DNA of 64,000 nucleotides from Strongylocentrotus droebachiensis (taxonomy: Eukaryota; Echinodermata; Echinoidea; Camarodonta; Strongylocentrotidae). The notes under the pieces were generated by a model. It did not search any database. It saw only the letters and a program-made list of their open reading frames with translations, and had not been told where the DNA came from. The stretch lies in the NCBI GenBank assembly GCA_035222895.1, contig JAVYIG010000313.1:92001-156000 (forward strand), read 5' to 3'. Both the position numbers and the translations under genes were made by a program. Below, in pieces: positions 1-12,500 of the stretch. The stretch's first letter is position 1. Each line of letters opens with the position of its first letter.

Positions 1-152
1 ACCATACCCGTGCTCACACACACAAACATCTACGTACACTCTTCCATGGGCACCGGAAAGTGCACGCACACCAAAGTGGTTGACATTTTTATCTCCATCT
101 AAAAAAAGGTGCGCAACATACGGAGCTTTACGGGTATCATCTAACAAGAAAC
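1..152 (+). promoter_or_regulatory. 5' flank / 5' UTR of the PHM gene
   Basis: Short stretch before the PHM start codon at 153. It presumably holds 5' untranslated sequence and perhaps part of the promoter. I see no convincing TATA box or initiator. The gene may have further 5' exons outside the window. Confidence 0.4.
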
Positions 153-3100
153 ATGGCATATTTTCGACATATTTTCCTCGTTCTTGCGCTTTCTTTACTG
201 ACTTTATGTCAGGTTTTGGGCGCCAACACGAGGGAAGAATGGATCGCAGCTTTGTCGAGATTACCATGGCTTGAAGATAGATACGAAACTGATTTACAGA
301 ACACTTTAGAGGAAGAAGAAGAGCTGGAGAATGGCGGAGAAGGAGATGAAGATGAAGGTGATGATGGAGCATCCGTGTATTTCAGCTACGAGCCTTCATT
401 CATGGTACCAATGGATGGGCCATCATACCAATCATCATCAGCAGATGAAGACAGACCAGAGAATGGAACGTCCGATTTAAGGATGCCAAATATACATCCG
501 GAAAAGGTAACTTTTCAACGAAATTTTCATTAAATGCTCATTGTGTGCTGATAAAATTATTCTATGAAAAATATAGTTCAATTTGTTTGACCTATTTTTT
601 ATTCCGGTACAGTGTATTGAAGGTAACTTTAAATCACAACCTCAATTTCAACTCTTCGATGTGAGTTCGAAGAATGCTAACTTGTATATTTTAACAGACA
701 ATTAAAACTCTTTTGGCTTTTATTTAAATATCATTATTTCTGATCATTAACAATACAAGTCAGATTGAATAGTGCATAAACACACTTGACGAATTAACTA
801 TAATGAAACAAAGCAAAGTGCAACACAATCTTCTAGAATGCAGTCATATGCAGAGGCTATTTTAATAAGCATTAGTATATGATATAACTTAGAGAAAGAT
901 ACACAGATATAACATGATGATAATAATCCAAAATAATAACAACAGTATAGTGAGAGGAGAAGGAACGAAAGAGAAAGAATGAATGCAGGGATGGGAGGGG
1001 GAGTAGATTCCTAACTGTTTAAATTGTCATGTTTAAAATTACCAAAATAAGTTATTACAATATTACACTTGGTAAAATAGATTCGTGGTCATTGTAAAAA
1101 ATGTACAGTTGCCATTTTAATTTACATGGCTTTTAGCAGGCTTATCCAAAGATATTTTCATAGATAATCATAAAATGGTCTAGTGAAGCAGAATTATTTA
1201 AGCAGTTTTTGTGTTGAAGAGTGTAGAAATTATATCAAATCAAATGTAATGTTCAGTCGCATTACATATTAAGCTGCGCCTCTTTTTTACGACTGGGTTG
1301 GTGGAGTATTAATGGTTGAGATAAAACTGTATAACATATTCCTCAGAAAGACACATATTACAAAAATAGTTATTCATATGCGGGCCCCAGTCATATATAC
1401 TGCAAACTTGCAGTGATTACAAGTTAACAATATATTTTTCGGTAGATAAATGATAACTGGAACAATCACTGTGTGCTCAGTCTAAACCCGCTCTTCTTCA
1501 AATAATAATAAACCATTCCTAATATTTTTCTGCGTGCATGGCCATACATATTCATACAAATTTATGGGATGAGTCAGAAAAAAAGCATGTGTACATACAA
1601 ATCGAAAAGAAGAGTACACAATTATGCAAATCCAAATGCAAGTTCATTTATTTCCCATTTCTTAAAATATAATGTACGCAGAAATAAACAATTTAAGAAG
1701 AAAATTAAACATAAAATAGACGAATGATACAAATGAGAAAGGATGCGTACACTGCGCTGAAGTGGATGTGAGGGAGTAACAAATGTCATTTATTTGTCAA
1801 GGCTACTCCCAGTATTAACATTACTGTCACAAGTCAAAAGTTACAAAATAAGAAACGAAAAAACAAATTATTGCTCTTAGAAATTATCCATGCATTGGCA
1901 TAATGTAATTACATGAACCTTGCAATATTGCCTTTCTGAGAGAACGAAGATCTATCATCAAGATGGCTTCGATATAATGCTTAATTTTTGTTTTTTCTTC
2001 AGAAATCCCCCTATTCATATTATTCTATTGTTTACTTATATCAGACCTAATACATTATATGGGGGGGGGGGGGGGAGGGAGGGGTCATCAAATACAGAGA
2101 ATAGATTAAGTTAGGTGAAAGGGGAAGAGTATAAGGAAAAGTTGAAAATTTTTGACCCATTGTTTCTTCACTTTGGTTTGGGAAGAGGGGAAAATAATGA
2201 GCTTATGGCGATTATAATAATGTTTACATAACATTCTCTTATTATAATCCCGATTAACTTTTTATTTCATGACTTTCATGTCGGAATGATTATGATCATG
2301 CTCATAATGAACTCTTTGATTTATTTCATTGTCATTTACATGGTCTATGAGTGATTAATTCTTGTGATTTCCCGGATTAGAAAAAAAAGCATGACAAACA
2401 AGAATACAAGATCAAATTAAACAGTATCTTAGAAAGACATATATATATGTATACACACTTTTAGTATTTCAAGATTTTACTTTCATTATCTTCCTAGGCC
2501 AATGACTATTTTTGCTACGCAGCGCAGATGCCAAGGAATCAAGGTGCTTACATAGGTAAGTTTATATATTTATCTTTTGTTACGTAAACAGGATAAAGGG
2601 ACAGATTATAAAAAACAGGGCATTAGAAACAGAAGTATGACAATAACAAAAAAAGAAGAAGAAGAGAAGGGGGGAGAGAGAGAGAGAGAGGAATAACGAA
2701 CAATAAGAGTAATTGAGTTTAACGACAGGTTGAATTCCTATCGTTTTCACACTTTTAGTTATACCAAAATCCAATTGATTAAAGTAAAATCACGTCCATG
2801 GGTGTATATGCATGTATTTGTATGATAATAAATGCATTATTGAGGTATAAACTTTAGAAATAAACAAGTTTCTTTGTATTCTAGATTATTAATTTATATT
2901 TGACAGAATTACAAATTTTCTTCTTTCAAATAAGTAGTATTGAATATCGCATCAGATTACTATGTTTTCCTCTAAATGTTCCCCGAACTCTAAGTTTGTA
3001 AAAAGCGTGATCATTCAATGCTTTTACTCACTCATAGTTATTATACGACTGTCATTTCTTTTGTTTATTGTTGTAATTTTTTTCCGTATAATAGCCTTGG

Positions 3101-3359
3101 CTCATTTATTAAAGCAATTTTGTTCCAACAGGATATTAATTAATCTTTTATTCCGCCAATAGGTAATTTACAAAATAATTAGAACGACTCATTTGATTAT
3201 CACTAATAGTGCTCTCATTCTGATAATGATATTTTGGAAGCATGATTACGATAATTTTCTGGAACACAATCACGGTTGGCGGGTTATCCACAAAAAGAAC
3301 AATGGACAACTTCATCCCAAGCATGATCAATAATTAATGACTGTTTCATTAGAGGAGAC

Positions 3360-3426
<67 letters not shown>

Positions 3427-5096
3427 GAAAGAGATGGCTATAATAGGGATGGATATAAGAGAGAAAAGAGGGGAAGACAGAACGAGAGAGAGAGAGAGAA
3501 ATGAGAGAGAGAGGGGGGGGGAGGGAGGGAGAGAGAGAGAGAGAGAGAGACAGCTAGAAGGGGCTGAATACAATTGTTTCCTTTAAAATTTAGGATATAC
3601 TATGTAAGAAAGTTAAATCTTATGAACAGAAAAGGAACGAAAATAACCCAGTTTCAAAAGTAATTACAATCATATCATTAATTAAGCCTGTCGTTTGATA
3701 CAAGTGATTTGTATTGTTTGTTCATGGTAAAGGAGACCTCTTGTATTACTGTATTCATCTTACTGTGCATATATATATTACTGATATTATTGTAGACCAT
3801 TCAGCATTGTTCAGACTTTGGATAACGATTAAACGGTTTTTCATTCTTTATTTTTTCTTCTCCTCTCACTTCAGGATTTTGTTTCTCCTTTATTTGATAA
3901 GGAATATCTATTTTTTCTCCTTGATTATTTTATAGTTGGATTCTCTCCTGTGACGACACCGGGAACAGCTCATCACATTCTCCTCTATGGATGCAAAGAC
4001 CCAGGAATGGATCAACAAAAACCATGGTGAGCTGATGTTAATTATAAATTTAAATGAGTATCAGTATGGTAATTTTGATTTCTAAAGATTCCCTGAATTC
4101 TTAAATTGCAAATTGTGAAAATTGTTACTCATTTGGACGTAGACCTAGATCTATATGCCAACGAACTACTTAGGTATTATTTTTAATCAAATTGTTATTT
4201 GTATATTCATATTCCTCTCCTCCTTTCTGTCCTCATCTCTATTTTCTTCATCTATTCAAATTATCTTCTTCTTTCTCGTCCTCCTCCCAATCCTCATCAC
4301 GTTTGCTCCTTTTTTTCATATATAAAAATAACCTTTTGTTTAATTTGCACATGCCGATCAGTAACTTGCAGAGAACATTTACTAATCAATCAAGTCTGAT
4401 GATGATCGGAATGACTGTGAATGCTATTTTTGTTTAAATTACAATAATTGGTATTTATCTGTGAATTTGTAGATGCTATAATGGCTTTTATACTTTAAAA
4501 AAAAAAAATCATCTAACAATAATTGCTTCTTATATTTGCGAGCATTAGTTCTGTTGATATACAGGCAGAAATTGTCGTTTGAAACGAGATGAATAAAATA
4601 TACCTCAACAGAAATAGCATTTCACGCATTAATAAACCTCTTTACATCAAATCCCCTCTGGACTTTCTCTCGGTAAAGGTCAATCGCCCACTGCTCAAAT
4701 GCCACCCCGATCGAGTAGCAATATACCAAGGTTGTTCCGAACCCGTAGCCAATTAGCCAGCTATAATGAGTCAATTTGTGCGCTGTGATATCGATTAATA
4801 TATAGGCCTACCTGTTGTGTCACGTGACACTTTGCGTTACATGTACTCGCTTTCATCATAATTATGATTCATTAATATCTAGTTCAAACAAAAGCCTACT
4901 TCTTCGTATACCCTGAGATTATCAAGCACGTTCTCTATATCTCATATATGCACTTTTCTTCATATTAATCAAATTTGCCGTTTTCATAACGGTTGTTAAT
5001 CCATTTTATTGATAATGATAATAATGATAACGATAATAATAATGATAATGATGATTTTATTAGTAATACAAATAATGATAATAATAATATGTAATG

Positions 5097-5136
<40 letters not shown>

Positions 5137-8100
5137 TAATAATAATGCTAATGCTAATAATGTAAGTAAAGAAGAAGAAGAAGAAGAATATGATTTGTAA
5201 GGCTCCATATGCGCTTGAAATGCTCAAGTCGCTCTAATGCAAAAGAACGTAAAAATTATGAAAGAGAATAAGACAGATACCTTTTAGTTTGATGTTGAAC
5301 ACTTTAGCGAACACTGACAGTGGAATTAGTATAAAGTATGACAATATATTAGTGCCTTAATTGAAAAAGTTCCGATATTCTAAATCTGGTTCATTATATA
5401 GCTTTAAAACTTAGTTTTCATCTGAGACAATCTAAATTGATACAGACGGTATAACAGCTATTTTCCCACAGAGCGACACCTGAAACAAGACACGCTTTAA
5501 TTGCGGATTTACTATGACTATTGCTAGTTACTCATATGAAAATGAATAATAAGTTATTCTTGATTTCGTTGCAAAGGGAATGGTTATGAATTACATTGCG
5601 GTGAAGACTATAACACAATATGGCACTATTATTACATGGTGAACCACAAACAAATTCTTTGCATATGAATTTCGGTTTATCGAAAGAATTTCTTGTTATA
5701 TTGTGAATCAATGTAAATCGTAGTTACCAGCATAAGTTTATGCCTATTTCCATGCTGTTGCGGAAACGGTAGGCAAATTTATTTAAATGATATTGAATAT
5801 TTTTTGCATGATTGTGAAGGGATGGGAAGCAGGGACATGTGAAGAAAATCACTTTATAGAATCTTATGTTCGTTCTCGAACTCTCATAAAGCTGTGAGAA
5901 GATGAAACATGCCGCTAATGAAACCTAACGAAAATGAATAAATACCTACGATTTCGGCTTACAGCTTGCTCACGAAGGACAATGGTTTACTTTCGTTATT
6001 ATTTTGTTGAATTCCTTGGAGGTATTGATGTTCTTTATCCGTCGTTTAATGTGTTACATGAGTAAACTAATATATTAAAGGCACACTGTCCTACTTGTAG
6101 CTACTTGCTCCCTCTATATAGAAAACTTCCCAAATCGGTGCCTGTTGGTCCCCCATGATCCTCTTTTTCTTATGTTAAATGAGAGCTGAGTTAATGAGAT
6201 AGCCACCTGTCACAGTGACCTCGATGGCTCGCTGTGTGGTCTAATCCCTTCTAGCTGCAGTAGTAACGCCTACCTTTAATACACGAATGATTCAAGGATC
6301 GTCGGAAAGAATAGGGCGTTTTCGATTTTTCCTGACACTTGCCCCCACCCCCGAAAACTAATAAATAGTACTAATGAACGATAAACAATCTCAGACATTA
6401 GGTCCCTGTAATGATCGCTTTTCAGGAATATGATTTCGGAAATCTAGCCAGTTTTCTCCATACCCTTTAAGTCGGTGGATTAGAGCAAACTCCCCTCCCC
6501 CCAACAATTATTTCCAGAGGGAGTGATGGGTCGTGGATATTTGCCCCCTTTTTATTTTGCCTATAATTTAATATGTCTCGCGCTTACCAATCTCAATCGG
6601 ATTATAACCCTTTCGCCGTCTTTTTTTTCTCCCGGTTAACTTGCTATGTGAGGAATTGGATCGCCTTCATTATTCCAATGATACATCGCACATGGCTGTG
6701 GATAAATACCACGCATGGCGCTATTATCTTCAAATGGCTTCTTGACGTTGATCTGCATCCCGCGTTGCTTAAATGTCAATTCTCACTAACGACCTTTGGA
6801 GACATGCACGGAGGCCTCACGAATGACATCAGCACAAGGAGATTGTTGGCAATCTAATTGTTTAGATATTGATCAAATTTAGTTATCACAAACCACATTG
6901 AACAGTGTTATAACAGCCGCACGCGACTCTTCATCAGATACGGCATGTCTTCCATCAGACAGAGCGAATTAAAATAATGTTATCCAATTTACTAAAATCA
7001 TCCAAATGATAGCAATTGACTCAACACCTGACCAGAAGATCACATACAGTGACAAGCACTGCACATGACAAACACAATGATGAGACTACATAAAACATAT
7101 ACAGAGGGCATCTAAATTTGTTCCAAAGATGTAATTCGCTTTCAATAAATGTGTTTAGAAATTATGCATAAAGGAATTTCAAGAGGAAACTCTTTATTGT
7201 GACATTGCTGTTGTGATATTATTCAACATAATAAAATAAAAATAATATTGGGTATTGATATGGCCTACCGGTACCCATTTAACACCTGGATGGAGAGTGG
7301 CAAATGTAGATCTTGCCTAAGGACATAAGTGCCGTGGCGGGATTCGAACCGTGAACACTGTGATCCACAGTCCAACGACTTATCCACTAGACCACAACAC
7401 CTCTACATATTATGACTTAAAGCTATGAGAATTTGTTTTTTCGTTATTCTCCAAGCTAGAGCTTTACCGTCTATTTAAACAAATACCTTTTTTGTCTATT
7501 TAGGGATTGCGGTGAGATGGACATGATCGGAGACGAGGAGAAGATGACCGCCCCACCGTGCGCGTCAGGCTCAAAGATCCTATACGCATGGGCAATGGAT
7601 GCTCCTCCCCTCGAGCTACCAAAAGGTATATAATCACCCTATTAATATCAGAATTACAATGTTTAAAGGCATCGTTTAACAATGTTATATCTGAGATGCA
7701 TGGCCCTACGAGTTATCAGTGTCTGTGATATGGTGTAATATTGAAGCCCTACAAAAAAAAAAAAAAAAAAAAGGGGGTGGGGGGGGGGAGAAGGAAAGTA
7801 GCGAATGAATCCAAATTCCGGGACGAGAGAGGCCGCGTATCAAAACAGCATTAGATGAGGATCATTACATAACGGTTTATGTCATTTGAATTAACGTTGT
7901 TTACCTCGAATCTCTATATTATTTTGATCAAACTATTTCTAGCATAATTTTGGTGTTTGATTTACTTTATATGCCTACTGTCACTTCCAGATATGGAAAG
8001 CTACATGCCAGTAGAATGTCCGGATCGTTTATAAATGTTACGTATATTTAACAGCAGTGCCTGAAAGTTTTTAAATTATAATAAATTGCATGCTTTTAAG

Positions 8101-8533
8101 TGTAAAATGTTTCACAAGATATGATAAAGAGGTAAAAATTACTACGGAATCAAAAAATAGCTTTAAATACTGACAATCTGAAGTTTTTCATCTTGCACTC
8201 GTTAGAGTAGAATGCCAAAATGAACAAAAAGCTGGAATAAATAGAAGAAAATAGAAAAAAGAACTCTGATTAATGTAAGATATACATATTAATTTTTTTG
8301 TTATTAATATCCTTTCGTCTATTCTATTCATTTTTTGATTATGCATCTGATTATATCCGAATCGCTTTTTTTCTTTTTCAGGCATTGGGTTCGAAGTCGG
8401 AGGCGATACAGGCATCGACTATCTCGTTCTCCAGGTCCACTATGCTCATGTGGACAAGTTCGAAGGTAAGCATTCAGGAGAAAGAGAAAGAAGGAGAGGG
8501 TGAGAGAAAGAAAGAGAAAGAGAGGGAGAGAGA

Positions 8534-8580
<47 letters not shown>

Positions 8581-9532
8581 TTATTTGACCTGACTGACCA
8601 TTTTCCTGCTATATTTTGTTCTATTCTATGGTATTTTTCTGTATGTATTTCTTTTTGTGGGGGGAGGGGTGGGGCTAACTTTTTTTTGTAAACAACCAAT
8701 GAGGAGATCCCTTAAACAGAAAGTGATATGTCTTCAGGGTATTCCCAAGGCAGTCGTGTTTTTGTAATCCTTAACATGATCAGGTAGATGAAAATGAGAA
8801 TGCATAAGTTATTTTGAATTCTGGATTATAACAAACAATGGCACATATTAAACCTGCAGTTAATACGTTTTTTATCGTGTAAATTCAGTCGAAAAAGTGG
8901 ATAAACACGGGATGATATTATAAGAATTATGATAATAGTGTTTTTTTTATATGTGTAAATTAGATGGATCTACAGACGATTCTGGCATCGCCCTAAAATG
9001 GACATTGACACCGTAAGTTATGACTTTTTACAACTAATGTCAGACGATTTGAACAAACAAAACAAAAACATAAAGGGAACCATCTAACATTTTAAAATGA
9101 AAGCGGTTTAAGAAGGTCTGTATAAGTTTGCTGGAAAGCCTTACGCAATATTATACATGAAATGTTCTCTTTCAGTGTACACACAATCATGTCTGTCTCC
9201 GTTTTCTCAGTGCCTTTGAAAAAAAAATTGTTGTTGAGAATATTATTGGTTATATTTATGTTTTCGTTTAGGATCATTATTTCATCACAGCCCTATTTGA
9301 CTCCATGATCTGTAGAATGCTAATGACTGAAGTAGTATTAGTATTACAGTTAACCATATCGTCTCCATTTTGTTTATTACAGGCAGCCATTGAAAGCTGG
9401 TGTGTACTTTATGGGAACTGATGGGGAGATCCCCGGCAAGTCAAAAGGTATGATGTAGAGGGGGCCCAACTTTCTTCATTTTTTTTTGCTCCCGAAAATT
9501 TGAAAATCGCGCAGGCCGAATAGTCGCTCAGT

Positions 9533-9566
<34 letters not shown>

Positions 9567-12500
9567 AGTGAACGCATTTTTTTTTTTTTTTTTTTGGTCC
9601 TCGACAATTTTTTGATTTGCACCCCCCCCCCCCCCCCTTGAGCGCCAGGGGGTGGGGGGGGGGCCCAACCCCCCAAAAAGGTAAAAATCACGTGATTTTA
9701 AATGATTTTTTTCTCAAGGGGGGGGGGGGGGGGCCCAGGCCCCCCCCCTGGATCCGCCACTGACCCATGTTACCCAATATTTACTGAACAGTCCATTTTT
9801 TCTTTATGATCTATCGATATATCTAATTCAAATAAATAATCTGAAGGTGATATTTATATCTGTATTAACCTTCAGTGTATAAGAGTCTTAACATATCCAT
9901 TCAACTTCTGATTTTCTTTGGTATGTATAGAATGATTGAATTTTTTCCCCCGTTACATTTTTGATCCACTAACCAAATACTGTACAATATTCTAACAAGA
10001 AATGACGTGGAAAATATTCATTTTGGTGGTTCTTCAGCCTTTTTATTTTCCTTCAAATATAGTTTGTTCGAGTCATGAGATTGAAAAAGATCATTATTCA
10101 TTGTGCAAGCAAAACAATGGAAGTCCATGCTACATGCTATTTATATAAGGGTATAGTTACACGCACGGAAGTGTCATGGTATAGGGGATAATTCACTTGA
10201 CTCTTAATCAAATGGTTGAGGGGTTCGAATCTCAGCCCGGTACTAACGTCCTTTGGCTAGACATGAATCCACATTTGCCACTCTCAACCCAGGTGTAAAT
10301 GGGTATACTTGGTAAATTGCTGGGGTAATAAAGATTGCAGGGCCCTCTGGAAGAACAGCACTGCATGAAGCTGATGAGGGCTCCCTGTGTAATGTAAACA
10401 CAATTATTATTATCATTATACAAGAAACAAACTAGATACTGGTCAGTGATGATTTTCATTTTACAAGAAAAATACTTTAGATGCCAGGCAGTGATGATGT
10501 TGTTTTCTGTTAAGAATGTCTTCTATCTTTTCTTCTTATATCTTTAGACGTCCATCTTGAGACAGCATGCGAGTATGAGGGGCCGACACTTCATGCATTT
10601 GCATACAGAGTTCACACACACAAACTAGGTAAGACGTAAAAGAGAGAGGGGGAGGGAGAGAGGGAGAGGGAGAGGGAGAGAGGGAGAGGGAGTGGGGAGG
10701 TAGGGAGGGAGAGGGGGAGGGAGGAAGGGAGAGGGAGAGAGAGGGAGAGAAGGATAGAGGGAGGGAGAGAGAGAGAGAGAATATTATTGTAGATTACTTT
10801 TTTACTTGATTTTGTACATGCTTCTAATACTCTCTGCATTAATGTTTAGTCAGAACTTACAATGTCCAACATGTCATCAGCATTATATTCATGACCATCA
10901 TAACACTCTCCATCAGTATCCTCATCCTCTCCATCATAATATTCTTAAACTCTCAATACAAAAGAAGATCATCGTTATCATCGTTATCATCATCATCATC
11001 ACCAGCATAATCTTTCAATGGGTATTAACATCATGATGGTCATTTTAAAAGACATTAAAAAATAATATCTTGTTATCTCTGAATCTAATCAAACGTCTAA
11101 CCCTGTTCGGTTCAATCTCCAATTAGGGCAAGTGGTATCTGGCTACCGTATCCGGGATGACTTCTGGACAGAGATCGGCAAACGAAGCCCACAATTACCC
11201 CAGGTAAGAGATTTATAGCACTCTTTGTATAAAACCTATCTATGGTTCCATAAAGTCACAGGCAGTAATATCATAGGACTGAGCTATAAGAAGATAAATA
11301 TGCATTTTTAGATGAATATATTTTTAGATATAAAGTGCCCTGAGCTCGCGAGTTGGTGGATACTGACGGAATATATACTAAAGACCTGTTAAGGTATAAT
11401 ATGAACATTTATTTTCTACAATTTTTTAAAATCGTTTTTACCCTTGGCACTAAATCTAAAGGAAAACAAATTGAAACACATAAAAAGGCAAACAACTCCG
11501 AACATTGTTAAAAAGTTCAGATTCAAGAAGAGTAAATCACAAAGTATATAACATGTTTTTGTCTTTTGATAAAAACTTGAATTTGATCAAATAGGATCTC
11601 TGTTTGTGTGAACCTGCCATTATAACAACACCTGAAGAAGAAGAAGAAGAAGAAGAAGAAGAAGAAGAAGAAGAAGAAGAAGAAGAAGAAGAAGAAGAAG
11701 AAGAAGAAGAAGAAGAAGAAGAAGAAGAAGAAGAAGAAGAAGAAGAAGAAGAAGAAGAAGAAGAAGAAGAAGAAGAAGAAGAAGAAGAAGAAGAAGAAGA
11801 AGAAGAAGAAGAAGAGGAGAAGAACAAAAAGAAAAAGAGAGAGAGAGAGAGAGAGAATAACTTGGTTCTAAGTATGACATTCATGCTTCCCTAAAATTGT
11901 TTTGCTGTGTTTAATAACCAGTTTTGATATACAATTATCATATGCTAATACTTCATGATTATACCCCACAGATGTTCAACCCCATCACGAAGGATATTGA
12001 GTTTCAGTCGGGTGACACGCTGGTAAGATTCTCATTTAATATTGTCTTGATTATGTCTAAAAAGATATTTCACTATGATCCCAAGATCTAATACATCCAA
12101 TGTATGAACTGCACTTGCATGTACAGTACATGTATATAGTGTAGCAGAAAGAACATTTACCTTGAAGAAATACTCTTAAAAATATGGTTCCACAAACGGT
12201 TAAAACGCCACAATAGGTACATCATGTATACATGAAATAGTCTTCTTGTGAATAATCTAGAATAATGCAATAAGATTTACTCTTCTATTTATACAATGTC
12301 AATTTGTTGTTTAAAATGTCCACTTGTACACATGTACATGTCAAGTCACTTGCAAGACATTTCATAGCAATATATTTTGTGAAACTTTCATCACTTATGC
12401 AGTTTGAGTGTTTTTTCATGGTGTATATCAGAAACAATGCTCAGACTTGAATTGATACGAGATTGAGTGTTCATCCACATCTAACTTTAAACTCTGATAT

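Larger units (their letters stand above)
4027..7503 (+). other. PHM intron 3 (3.5 kb)
   Basis: The longest PHM intron. It contains a TAA/GAT triplet microsatellite (5010-5186), an old TTAA-2 MITE copy (6079-6275) and a SINE remnant (7264-7403). The remaining sequence is AT-rich with nothing recognised. Confidence 0.5.

Noticed and set aside
7320-7400. Possible tRNA gene on the minus strand
   Set aside because: A and B boxes are present, but acceptor and anticodon stems do not pair convincingly, and the downstream body is shared with two other SINE copies.
9476-9691. Pro/Gly-rich ORF
   Set aside because: Translation of poly-G/poly-C tracts in a hAT-like remnant.
11537-11894. Long poly-Glu, poly-Ser and poly-Leu ORFs
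   Set aside because: All read through the (GAA)60 microsatellite; no start context, no conserved domain, and they lie inside a PHM intron.
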